A DNA stretch of 64,000 nucleotides, from positions 1,798,001 through 1,862,000 of the forward strand of contig OZ007034.1 in assembly GCA_963931635.1 (NCBI GenBank). The letters are read 5' to 3'. Position 1 is the stretch's first letter. Each line of letters begins with the position of its first letter. Below are positions 34,564 to 42,778 of the stretch, one piece after another. This DNA comes from Caccoplasma sp905210875 (lineage in GTDB: Bacteria; Bacteroidota; Bacteroidia; Bacteroidales; UBA11471). Below the pieces are notes generated by a model. The model was not told where the DNA came from. It made no database searches and saw nothing but the letters and a program-made list of their open reading frames with translations. Both the position numbers and the translations under genes were made by a program.

Positions 34564-35457
34564 ATGATGAAAAGAAGAAAGCCGAAGATTGCATTGGTAT
34601 TGGGCAGTGGAGGAGCGCGCGGACTGGCTCATATAGGTGTTATCGAGGAGTTGTTGTCGCGCGGATACGACATAACGTCGGTAGCTGGAACTTCCATGGG
34701 TGCGTTGGTGGGCGGTATCTATGCAGCCGGCAAGTTGCCCGACTTCAAGAAGTGGGTGCTGGGTATCGACAAGTTCAGAATGTTTCAGTTGCTCGATTTT
34801 TCATTCCGCCTCGACGGTATGGTCAAGGGGCAGCGTATTATCTCCACGCTTAAAGAGATGGTGCCCGATCTCTCTATCGAAGCACTGCCTATTCCTTTTG
34901 CGGCTATATCGACCGACATGGCTGCCGAGCGCGAAGTGGTTTTCGACCGCGGAAGCCTTTTTGATGCTATTCGTGCCTCGATTTCGTTGCCGGCCTTTTT
35001 CAGACCGGTACATAAGTCGGACATGGTGTTGATGGACGGTGGTATACTCAACCCTCTGCCCATAAACCGGGTGAGCCGGCGGCGGGGCGACAAGGTTTTT
35101 GCCGTCGATGTGAATGTGCCCGACGACGAGAAGCCTCTGCCCGTCAGACGCAAGGTGCAGGCCGATGACGATGACGACTCGACCTTTGTTGAGTGGCTGA
35201 AACGCACTTTTCGCCCCGATAATTCCGCCGATACAAAGGAGGAGCCCTCCCTGTATTCGCCTTATGGGGGCAGTCTGTTGCAGGCTTCCGACATGATGAT
35301 TGAGCGTATTTCTCGTCTTACAGTCGAACTTTACAAGCCCCGTTTACTCATCGAGGTGCCGGCTGCGGCATATGGTATTCTGGAATTTTATCGAGCACCC
35401 GAAATTATGGAGCTTGGACGTGCTGCCGCAGCGCAGGCTCTTGACCGATATGAGTAG
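34564..35457 (+). CDS. Patatin-like phospholipase
   Basis: A 297-residue protein with the patatin Ser-Asp dyad: the glycine-rich oxyanion loop 'GSGGARGLAHIGV' (14-26), the nucleophile S44 in 'GTSMG', and D158 in 'MDGGILNPLP'. There is no signal peptide and no barrel domain, so it is a cytosolic or membrane-bound lipid acyl hydrolase similar to the RssA-like group rather than PlpD. A charged insert ('RRKVQADDDDDSTFVEWLK') lies in the second half. Lipid turnover is the likely role; the substrate is not readable. It stands alone between the MFS gene and the activase operon. Confidence 0.88.
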   Translation: MMKRRKPKIALVLGSGGARGLAHIGVIEELLSRGYDITSVAGTSMGALVGGIYAAGKLPDFKKWVLGIDKFRMFQLLDFSFRLDGMVKGQRIISTLKEMVPDLSIEALPIPFAAISTDMAAEREVVFDRGSLFDAIRASISLPAFFRPVHKSDMVLMDGGILNPLPINRVSRRRGDKVFAVDVNVPDDEKPLPVRRKVQADDDDDSTFVEWLKRTFRPDNSADTKEEPSLYSPYGGSLLQASDMMIERISRLTVELYKPRLLIEVPAAAYGILEFYRAPEIMELGRAAAAQALDRYE

Positions 35458-35611
35458 GTGAGGCTTTCTCTCTTTTACCTATTGTTGCAGGTCGAAAACT
35501 TCGGATAGCGTGATATTTGCTTTTCGGAGATGTTCAATGTTGCAGAAACTTCTTTCGGTTAAAAAAACTGAAATGTTTTTCCTATGAGCTTATTACTTTG
35601 ATAAAAGTATT

Positions 35612-35619
35612 TACATTTG
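35612..35619 (+). promoter_or_regulatory. Putative -7 element of the tandem activase-TetR operon
   Basis: TACATTTG matches TAnnTTTG; the transcription start would fall near 35626, inside the adjacent dyad. Confidence 0.5.
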
Positions 35620-35622
35620 CGT

Positions 35623-35638
35623 CTGACATATGTGTCAG
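35623..35638. promoter_or_regulatory. Candidate TetR operator over the transcription start
   Basis: CTGACA-N4-TGTCAG is a 16-base dyad directly behind the -7 box and 26 bases before the ATG. A TetR-family gene ends this operon, so autorepression is likely. Confidence 0.55.
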
Positions 35639-35663
35639 CTTTTTGTAATTCTCTTATTTATAG

Positions 35664-38600
35664 ATGGAAAGATATAGAATCGGGTTAGATATAGGCTCTA
35701 CTACCGCCAAGATGGTGGTTCTCGATGCAGCAGGTCGTACGGTTTATACCTGTTACAAACGGCATCAGGCTGCTGTGCGTCCTTTGTTGAATCTCTTTTT
35801 TGACGAACTGAAACAACGCTTTCCGGGTGCCTCCTGCCAATTCTCCCTCACGGGTAGTGTGGGTATGGGAGTTGCCGAGCGCTGCGGGATTCCTTTTGTA
35901 CAAGAGGTTGTGGCGGCCACCCGTTATGTGTCGGAGTTTTATCCGCAAGTGGGGTCGATTATCGACATAGGAGGCGAAGATGCCAAGGTGGTTTTTCTGC
36001 ATAAAGATAAGCCGGCCGATTTGCGCATGAATGGAAATTGTGCCGGTGGAACGGGTGCTTTTATTGACCAAATGGCCTTGTTGCTGGGAGTTCCCGTCGA
36101 GGCCATGAGCGATTTGGCCATGCAGGCTCATACCGTTTATCCCATTGCATCGCGGTGTGGAGTTTTCTCCAAGACCGATGTTCAGAATCTCTTGGCCAAG
36201 AATGTCGATAAGGCCGACGTTGCCGCTTCGGTGTTTCATGCCGTGGCGGTGCAAACGATGGTAACCTTGTCGCGAGGTAATGACTTGTCGCTCCCGGTGC
36301 TGTTTTGTGGCGGTCCGTTGACTTTTGTCCCGGCCTTGCGTAAGGCATTTATCGATTATCTGCATTTGCGCCCCGAAGAGTGGGTGGTACCAGAGAACAG
36401 TCATCTTATTCCTGCATGGGGTGCGGCTTTGTCGTGTGAAGAGGCGTTATACCGTCCGCTTGATGAGTGGTTGACTCGTTGGCACGAAAATGCACAGGAA
36501 GATACGGAGCGACCTGCGTTGCCTCCTATTTTTGCTGATGAAAAAGTGTATAACTGCTGGAAAGAGGCTAAATCGGTTTTGACGATAGAACGTGCCGAGT
36601 GGAAAGCCGGCATACAGGAGGTTTATTTGGGAATTGATTCCGGTTCTACGACTACAAAGATAGTTTTACTCACCGATGATGATAAACTTCTCTTTACTTA
36701 TTATACACCCAATAATGGTAATCCGGTTCTTGCCGTGAAAGAAGGATTGGCGTCGATGCAGGCCCATGCGCTTACCCATTCGACATCGCTTCATATAGCC
36801 GGGAGTTGTGTTACCGGGTATGGCGAAGAGTTGATAAAGGCTGCTTTCGGTCTTGATGCCGGTATTATAGAGACGATGGCTCATTATATGGCGGCTCGAC
36901 GGTTCGACTCTTCTGTGTCGTTTATTCTCGATATCGGAGGCCAGGATATGAAGGCCATATTTGTCGATAAGGGCGTGCTCACACACATGGAGATAAACGA
37001 GGCCTGTTCGTCGGGTTGTGGCTCGTTCATCGAGACCTTTGCCCGCTCTTTGGGGTATGAGGTTTCCGATTTTGCCCACATGGCCGTGTTGGCAGCCCGA
37101 CCTTGCGATTTGGGTACACGCTGCACGGTGTTTATGAATTCAAAAGTGAAGCAAGTCCTGCGCGAAGGTGCTACGGTGGGCGATATTGCCGCCGGGCTGG
37201 CCTATTCTGTGGTAAAAAATTGCCTTTATAAGGTATTGAAGATAAATGACCTCTCTTCAATGGGCGAACACATTGTGGTGCAAGGCGGTACCATGCGCAA
37301 CGATGCTGTGGTAGGCGCTTTGGAGAAATTGATTGGGAAAACGGTCTGTCGCAGCGATTGTCCCGAACTCATGGGGGCTTATGGTTGTGCCTGGTATGCC
37401 AAGTCGCATGGGCATGTTTGTCAGGCGACAACACCCGACACATTAATACAGGGTGCGGTTTATTCTACTCGCCCGTTGACCTGCCGGGGTTGTACCAACC
37501 GCTGCCGGATAACCCGCTATGATTTTTCCGGTGGACGGTCGTATTATTCGGGAAATAAGTGTGAAAAATATTTTTCAAATCGGGGCGAGTCTTTGTCCAA
37601 AGGAATCAATGCTTATGAAGAGAAGGTCCGATTGCTTTTCGACCGACCGTCGCTTGCCGAGGGGCGATTGACCATTGGTATTCCCCGATGCCTGAATATG
37701 TATGAAGATTATCCTTTCTGGCACACACTTTTTACAACGGCCGGAATACGTGTCGTGTTGTCTTCTCCATCGAGTCATGAGGCATACGAGGCCTCCGCAC
37801 GATGGGTAATGTCCGATAATATCTGTTTCCCGGCCAAATTGGCCCACAGCCACATTCAGGATCTTTGCCGGCAAGGGGTCGATCGCATATTCTTTCCTTT
37901 CGTCGTCTATGAGCATCAAGCCGACAAACAACGTATCAACAGTTACAATTGTCCGGTTGTCTCGGGCTATTCCGAAGTGTGTAAGAAGGTTATGCCGTTG
38001 AATGTACCATTGGATACGCCGGCCATTACATTCAAAGAAGAGAAATCTTTGTTCCGACAGTGTGAGGCTTATTTGTCTGCTCTTGGAGTGTCTGGTGCTG
38101 TCATCAAAACAGCTTTCCGAGCCGCCTGGCAGGCTCAACACGACTATGATGTATCAGTGGCTTCATATATGCAACGGGTGGCCGATGAGAATCGCTTGTC
38201 AGGCAGGCTTACCATATTGCTGGCCGGACGACCTTATCATGCCGACAGTCTCATACAACACAAGATTGCAGACATGATAGCTTCCATGGGTGTCGATGTG
38301 ATTACCGACGACGTGGTGCGTCTCGAAGACTCCATGCCGTTGGAGTCGCGATTTATTTCTCAATGGGCCTACCCCAATCGCATCCTTGCTGCAGCCCGTT
38401 GGGCAGCCCGGCGAGGTGTCGAGGTGCAGTTTGTGCAATTGACCTCTTTTGGTTGCGGTCCTGATGCCTTTCTGGTCGATGAGGTGAAAGAGTTGTTGCA
38501 CCGTTATGCAAAGAGCTATACGCTGTTGAAAATCGATGATGTGAGTCACATAGGTTCAATACGTTTGCGGGTACGTTCGCTCATAGAGAGCCTTAGGATG

Positions 38601-39875
38601 CAGGCCGCGGCGGTATCTCATCATACGTCTTTCGTAACGACACCGCCATATACCCCGGCCGACAGATTCAGAAAAATTATTGTACCCTATTTCACGCCAT
38701 TTATTTCACCGTTAGTGCCTTCGGTTTTCCGCCTGGCAGGTTACGATGTTGAAGTTTTGCCCATGAGTGATGGTGTGGCGGCCGATTACGGATTGCGCTA
38801 TGCCAACAATGAGGTCTGTTACCCAGCCACATTGATAGTCGGCGACATTATAAAAGCATTCAAGGAGGGCCGTTACAATCCTTCAACAACGGCGGTAGCC
38901 ATGACGCAGACCGGAGGCCAGTGCCGGGCTACGGGCTATTTGGCTTTGATAAAAAAGGCCCTTGTCGATGCCGGTTATTCCGAGGTACCTGTTATTTCGG
39001 TATCCTGGGGCGATGCATTGGACAATCCTCAGCCCGGTTTCCGCGTCAATTGGCTCAAATTATTGCCTGTGGCTCTCGATGCCATACTGTATTCCGATTC
39101 TGTTGCCAAGTTTTATTACGCGGCGGCAGGCCGGGAGAAAACGCCCGGTATTGCGGCGCAGCTCCGTGATGAATACCTCGAAAAAGCCTGTCGGGCCATA
39201 GAACAGAACAAGTCGGGAGAACTGCTCCGATTGGTGGGTGAGGCAGCCCGTCGTTTTGCCGATGCTACCGATATCGGAGTATCGTTGCCGAAAGTTGGAG
39301 TGGTCGGAGAGATTTTTCTTAAATTTCATGCTTTTGCACAGAAGAATGTCTCTTCGTGGTTGTTACAACAGCATATCGAGGTGGTTCCGCCTACGCTTAC
39401 CGAGTTCTTTATGCAGACCTTTGTCAATCGTCAGGTCAACAGGGAGAATCATTTATCCACGCGGAAATTGTCCGATACACTTCTGCGGCACTTTTATACC
39501 TTGATATATCATCGTATCGACAAGTACAATCGTGCGGCATCGGCCTTTCCACTTTTTACGCCATTCCCCGATATTTTCAAATTGGCCCGTGCCGGAGAAG
39601 AAGTAGTTCCGTTGTACACCCAGTTTGGAGAGGGGTGGTTATTGCCGGCCGAGATTGTTTCCATGGCACATAGGGGCATCAATCATGTTATTAGTTTGCA
39701 ACCGTTTGGTTGCATTGCCAACCATATTGTGTCAAAAGGTGTAGAAAAGAAGATAAAAGAATTGTATCCCCACATGAATATGTTGTCGCTTGATTTTGAC
39801 AGCGGTGTGAGCGATGTGAATGTAGTTAATAGAATGTTGTTGTTTATTAATGGAATAGGAAAAGAAAATGGATAG
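35664..39875 (+). CDS. Giant tandem 2-hydroxyacyl-CoA dehydratase activase-like protein
   Basis: The 1403-residue protein carries two complete BcrAD/BadFG-type ATPase modules. Each has the ASKHA phosphate loop ('GLDIGSTTAKMV' and 'GIDSGSTTTKIV') and the two cysteines that hold a [4Fe-4S] cluster between subunits in HgdC: C126/C165 in the first, C448/C487 in the second. A Cys-rich segment near 610 ('CRGCTNRCRITRYDF') leads into a DUF2229-like region ('IGIPRCLNMYEDYPFWHTLF'), and the C-terminal part resembles the dehydratase subunits themselves ('LAGRPYHAD', 'TQTGGQCRATGYLALIKKAL'). Known activases use ATP to push one electron into radical dehydratases. No separate dehydratase subunit is nearby. 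Substrate unknown. A TetR gene overlaps the end by eight bases. Confidence 0.85.
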   Translation: MERYRIGLDIGSTTAKMVVLDAAGRTVYTCYKRHQAAVRPLLNLFFDELKQRFPGASCQFSLTGSVGMGVAERCGIPFVQEVVAATRYVSEFYPQVGSIIDIGGEDAKVVFLHKDKPADLRMNGNCAGGTGAFIDQMALLLGVPVEAMSDLAMQAHTVYPIASRCGVFSKTDVQNLLAKNVDKADVAASVFHAVAVQTMVTLSRGNDLSLPVLFCGGPLTFVPALRKAFIDYLHLRPEEWVVPENSHLIPAWGAALSCEEALYRPLDEWLTRWHENAQEDTERPALPPIFADEKVYNCWKEAKSVLTIERAEWKAGIQEVYLGIDSGSTTTKIVLLTDDDKLLFTYYTPNNGNPVLAVKEGLASMQAHALTHSTSLHIAGSCVTGYGEELIKAAFGLDAGIIETMAHYMAARRFDSSVSFILDIGGQDMKAIFVDKGVLTHMEINEACSSGCGSFIETFARSLGYEVSDFAHMAVLAARPCDLGTRCTVFMNSKVKQVLREGATVGDIAAGLAYSVVKNCLYKVLKINDLSSMGEHIVVQGGTMRNDAVVGALEKLIGKTVCRSDCPELMGAYGCAWYAKSHGHVCQATTPDTLIQGAVYSTRPLTCRGCTNRCRITRYDFSGGRSYYSGNKCEKYFSNRGESLSKGINAYEEKVRLLFDRPSLAEGRLTIGIPRCLNMYEDYPFWHTLFTTAGIRVVLSSPSSHEAYEASARWVMSDNICFPAKLAHSHIQDLCRQGVDRIFFPFVVYEHQADKQRINSYNCPVVSGYSEVCKKVMPLNVPLDTPAITFKEEKSLFRQCEAYLSALGVSGAVIKTAFRAAWQAQHDYDVSVASYMQRVADENRLSGRLTILLAGRPYHADSLIQHKIADMIASMGVDVITDDVVRLEDSMPLESRFISQWAYPNRILAAARWAARRGVEVQFVQLTSFGCGPDAFLVDEVKELLHRYAKSYTLLKIDDVSHIGSIRLRVRSLIESLRMQAAAVSHHTSFVTTPPYTPADRFRKIIVPYFTPFISPLVPSVFRLAGYDVEVLPMSDGVAADYGLRYANNEVCYPATLIVGDIIKAFKEGRYNPSTTAVAMTQTGGQCRATGYLALIKKALVDAGYSEVPVISVSWGDALDNPQPGFRVNWLKLLPVALDAILYSDSVAKFYYAAAGREKTPGIAAQLRDEYLEKACRAIEQNKSGELLRLVGEAARRFADATDIGVSLPKVGVVGEIFLKFHAFAQKNVSSWLLQQHIEVVPPTLTEFFMQTFVNRQVNRENHLSTRKLSDTLLRHFYTLIYHRIDKYNRAASAFPLFTPFPDIFKLARAGEEVVPLYTQFGEGWLLPAEIVSMAHRGINHVISLQPFGCIANHIVSKGVEKKIKELYPHMNMLSLDFDSGVSDVNVVNRMLLFINGIGKENG

Positions 39876-40476
39876 TTCGACACCCATGGAAGAGAAAATT
39901 GTGGAGGTTGCCAAGCAGGTCTTTCTGGAGAATGGATATGAAATGACCAGCATGAGCGATATTGCAACCCGTGCGGGCATCAATAGACCTACACTGCATT
40001 ATTATTTTCGTACCAAAGAGCGTATGTTCCAGGCTGTCGCTGCTCCCATACTTGACGATTTTATCCCTCAGGTAGAGACAATTATTATGTCTGAGAGCCC
40101 TTTTATGGTCAAGGTAGAACGTCTGCTCGACGCCTATATGCTTATATTTAAAGAGAATCCAAGTTTGCCTCGTTTTGTGGTGGGCGAAATGCATCGCGAT
40201 ATAGATAATTTCCTGCACCTTGTCGGAGAGTTTCGTACCGAGCCTGTTTTTAGGCTGTTGTTGGAGACGCTTCAGAATGAGATGAATAGCGGACATTTAA
40301 AACAAGTGCCGATACCTGTTGTGATGGGGACTTTCTATGCCCTGCTTACTTTTCCATTTTTGGCAGGGAATATGCTTACGCGTCTCTTCTTTGACTCAGA
40401 AGAGAAGTATAACGCGTTTTTGGAAGAGTGGAAGGTGAATGTGCTGTCGCAGTTGCGTTATCTGCTGCAAGTATAG
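39868..40476 (+). CDS. TetR-family transcriptional regulator
   Basis: A 202-residue regulator. The helix-turn-helix is clear at residues 27-50 ('TSMSDIATRAGINRPTLHYY', with 'FRTKERMF' behind), and the C-terminal three-quarters form a helical ligand domain. Its start overlaps the end of the activase gene by eight bases, so translation is coupled. The dyad over the promoter of this operon is the likely target, which would make it a self-controlling repressor that responds to a metabolite linked to the activase, for example an acyl-CoA. The ligand is unknown. Confidence 0.9.
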   Translation: MDSSTPMEEKIVEVAKQVFLENGYEMTSMSDIATRAGINRPTLHYYFRTKERMFQAVAAPILDDFIPQVETIIMSESPFMVKVERLLDAYMLIFKENPSLPRFVVGEMHRDIDNFLHLVGEFRTEPVFRLLLETLQNEMNSGHLKQVPIPVVMGTFYALLTFPFLAGNMLTRLFFDSEEKYNAFLEEWKVNVLSQLRYLLQV

Positions 40477-40494
40477 AGCACATGAAGTCGTCGG

Positions 40495-41391
40495 TTATTT
40501 GTCGACCCGCATTACCCATGCGTCGGCAAAGGGTGTTGCTCCGGCCAACAGCTTTTTCAGGAAAGCAAAGGCCTCTTTCCGCTGGGCGAATGAGTGGGTG
40601 TAGAGGTAGGCTCGTCGACCGTCTTCGTAGAGGAATATCGGTTCGGTAACGCCATTGTTGTGGAACTTTTGCAGTTGTAGCAAGGCGCTTTCGCGGTTGG
40701 AAAGAGTAGATACGACAATGAGGTATTCGCCATCGCTTACCTTATTGTTGATGTCGTCGGTGATAGTTGTAGGAGAGAGCGTGGCTTGGTCGGCTTCGGG
40801 CAGGGGAGAGAAAGGTACCGAAGTCAGCCACAGAAGTAAGACTGCAACTACGGCTGCAACTGCACGACCGAGTGTGCGTCGGCGAATGGTGAAGTGAATA
40901 ACCCGTTCGTCAGAGACTGCGATGGATTCCTGCGTAACCGACATTTGTTTTGTTTCGCTCGACAACTCTTTGACAGGCAACATCGAGAAGGCTGAAAGTC
41001 CGAAGTGTTGAAGGTTCAACAGATAGTCCGGAGCAACTTCAAAAGTAAGCACGTTGTTTTCGCCCAGAGAAAATGTGCCTATATTTCCAAACAGAACGCG
41101 GTCTCCCTCTCTTTTCAACAAGGCACGCAATGTAGCGATATCTTGCTCGATGCATTGGGTTGCCTGTTGATAGCTGATGCGTTGTGCCCGCATGAGCGAT
41201 GCGGCCAGTATTCCGTCGTTGTAAGTGAGTGTAGGATTGAACACCACAGAGCGAGTCGGCGGATAGAAGGTATTTTCTTCGGAAGCATAGTGTGCCGGGC
41301 TGTCTTGCATGACAAATCCTCCCAAGCCCGGAATCAACACGCAATCGTGCTCGGTCAGCAGATATTCGATATGTTTGGTAATCGTAAGCAT
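40495..41391 (-). CDS. HU/CCDC81-like and SPOR-like domain membrane protein
   Basis: A 298-residue protein with a cytosolic N-terminal part resembling the bacterial HU-CCDC81 domains ('HIEYLLTEHDCVLIPGLGGFV', 'FGNIGTFSLGENNVLTFEV'), one membrane helix (about 175-193, 'RAVAAVVAVLLLWLTSV'), and a periplasmic SPOR-like domain at the end ('GEYLIVVSTLSNRESALLQL...AFLKKLL'). SPOR domains bind denuded peptidoglycan at division sites, while the N-terminal part resembles a DNA- or protein-binding fold. It could connect the cell interior to the wall. A perfect -7 box ends only five bases before the ATG, which suggests a leaderless mRNA. Confidence 0.75.
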   Translation of the reverse strand: MLTITKHIEYLLTEHDCVLIPGLGGFVMQDSPAHYASEENTFYPPTRSVVFNPTLTYNDGILAASLMRAQRISYQQATQCIEQDIATLRALLKREGDRVLFGNIGTFSLGENNVLTFEVAPDYLLNLQHFGLSAFSMLPVKELSSETKQMSVTQESIAVSDERVIHFTIRRRTLGRAVAAVVAVLLLWLTSVPFSPLPEADQATLSPTTITDDINNKVSDGEYLIVVSTLSNRESALLQLQKFHNNGVTEPIFLYEDGRRAYLYTHSFAQRKEAFAFLKKLLAGATPFADAWVMRVDK

Positions 41392-41395
41392 AAGA

Positions 41396-41403
41396 CAAAG
41401 GTA
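41396..41403 (-). promoter_or_regulatory. -7 element immediately before the SPOR gene
   Basis: TACCTTTG on the minus strand matches TAnnTTTG and lies just four bases from the ATG, so transcription would start at or near the start codon. Confidence 0.4.
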
Positions 41404-41636
41404 TAAAAAATATTTGTTGGAGCGCTTCTGTCCACTAAAAATTAATGAGCGACCAGCGAGTGATTACCCGTCAGGGCTTTTGGCTAACGAGGGAAGACTC
41501 TTGCTATAAGTTGTTTTAAATGGCTGAAAAATAATAAAGTATTTTCCGACATGGGGCTGATTTTACAAATTGTCGGTTGGTCCTTTTTCAATTGAAGAAA
41601 AAATACTCTCTTATGACTGTAAAACGGTTTTTTATG

Positions 41637-41644
41637 TAGTTTTG
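41637..41644 (+). promoter_or_regulatory. Putative -7 element of the small RNA candidate
   Basis: TAGTTTTG matches TAnnTTTG; the transcript would start near 41651. No -33 match is evident. Confidence 0.45.
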
Positions 41645-41650
41645 CCCCGT

Positions 41651-41748
41651 AGAAGTTTGTTATAGGTTCAACTTCTTAAACGGAGAATCCGACTCGTATG
41701 TAACATACAATGAGAGTCTGAATTTCTCCGTTTTTTCAATCTTTTTTA
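41651..41748 (+). ncRNA. Candidate structured small RNA with intrinsic terminator
   Basis: Just behind a -7 box lies a hairpin AGAAGTT / AACTTCT (41651-41657, 41670-41676). A long stem follows: AAACGGAGAA (41678-41687) pairs with TTCTCCGTTT (41724-41733), enclosing GACTC / GAGTC and a GTATG-TAA-CATAC hairpin. The outer stem runs into TTTTTT, then a second T-run. No ORF fits. It lies in a 410-base gap between two genes that both point left, so it is not their leader; the rest of the gap (41404-41636 and 41749-41801) shows nothing. Confidence 0.5.
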
Positions 41749-41801
41749 CTGACACCCGCCTTTGTATCTATTTCTCAATGGCCCTTTTGGGCTTTGTCCG
41801 A

Positions 41802-42626
41802 TTATGGGTTGTCGAGTTGTTCCAACTCTTCGGGTTTGAAACCCAGTGAGACGGCTTTCTCAAAATCTTTACGGGCCTCCTCTTTTTCAAAGCGGGCCAG
41901 TTTCAGTTTTCCTCGCATGACATAAACGAGCGGGTCTTCGGGGGTGAGCTGACGGGCGGTTTCGATGTCGTCCGAGGCTCGGGCATATTGCCGATTGTAG
42001 TAATAGGCTTCGGCTCGATTGAGGTAAAGCGATGCCATGTTGGGATTGGCTCTCAGTACTTGGGTGTAGAGGTCTATGGCCTGCACATAGTAGCCTCGGC
42101 ATTTCATCAGCGCCGCCAGTCCTATGCGGGCATTGGCGCTTTTGTCGTTGAGAGATAGTATCCGCTCAAAGTCACGGCGGGCCGATGCGGTATCGTTCAG
42201 TTCAAGGAATATGAGCCCGCGGCGATAGAGCGCTTCTTCATTTTCGTCGTCGATGAAAAGTATGCGAGAGTAGTCTTCTTTGGCCCGTTGCATACTGTCC
42301 ATCTCGGCCCAAAGGGCTGCGCGGTTGTAGAGCAGGGTGAGCGACTTGGGCGACATGGCCAAGGCGTTGTTGTAGGATTGCATGGCGTCGGTGAGTCGGC
42401 CCATGTTGCGTTGCAGGGTGCCGAGATTGGAGAGCAGGAGTACATTGCCGGGGTTGCCCGGCTCGGTGCGCAGTGCTTGCAGCAGGGCATTGGCGGCTTT
42501 ATCTATTTCACCATTGTCGATGTAGTAAAACGATGAGTCGATATATTCGGCATAAGATTGTGCACGGGTAGAGGCCACTACACACAGAAGACCGGCAGTA
42601 ATGGCAATGAAAAGGAGGCGTTTCAT
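41802..42626 (-). CDS. Secreted TPR-repeat protein
   Basis: A 274-residue protein with a signal peptide (MKRLLFIAITAGLLCVVASTRA) and about six tetratricopeptide repeats ('LSNLGTLQRNMGRLTDAMQSYNNALAMSP', shown in part by 'GLIFLELNDTASARRDF' and 'AEAYYYNRQYARASDDI'). TPR arrays mediate protein contacts; in the periplasm of Bacteroidetes they often accompany envelope assembly, but no partner is visible here. The start MKRLLF was preferred to a Met six residues upstream because it begins the signal peptide. The gene reads away from the clostripain-type gene. Confidence 0.82.
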   Translation of the reverse strand: MKRLLFIAITAGLLCVVASTRAQSYAEYIDSSFYYIDNGEIDKAANALLQALRTEPGNPGNVLLLSNLGTLQRNMGRLTDAMQSYNNALAMSPKSLTLLYNRAALWAEMDSMQRAKEDYSRILFIDDENEEALYRRGLIFLELNDTASARRDFERILSLNDKSANARIGLAALMKCRGYYVQAIDLYTQVLRANPNMASLYLNRAEAYYYNRQYARASDDIETARQLTPEDPLVYVMRGKLKLARFEKEEARKDFEKAVSLGFKPEELEQLDNP

Positions 42627-42744
42627 GTGTTTGAAAAACATATAACAAGCGCAAGATAATATAAATATTATTTCCTTGTATTTTGGTGGCCTGTTTTTAC
42701 ATAGATTTATGATTTGGCGTGTTGCACCATCGTTTTTTTTGCTC

Positions 42745-42752
42745 TATTTTTG
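42745..42752 (+). promoter_or_regulatory. Promoter of the clostripain-mscS operon
   Basis: TATTTTTG (-7) with TTG 20 bases upstream (42722-42724), 27 bases before the ATG. Confidence 0.6.
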
Positions 42753-42778
42753 TGTTTCTGAAAAAGAGCCAGTAGAGA

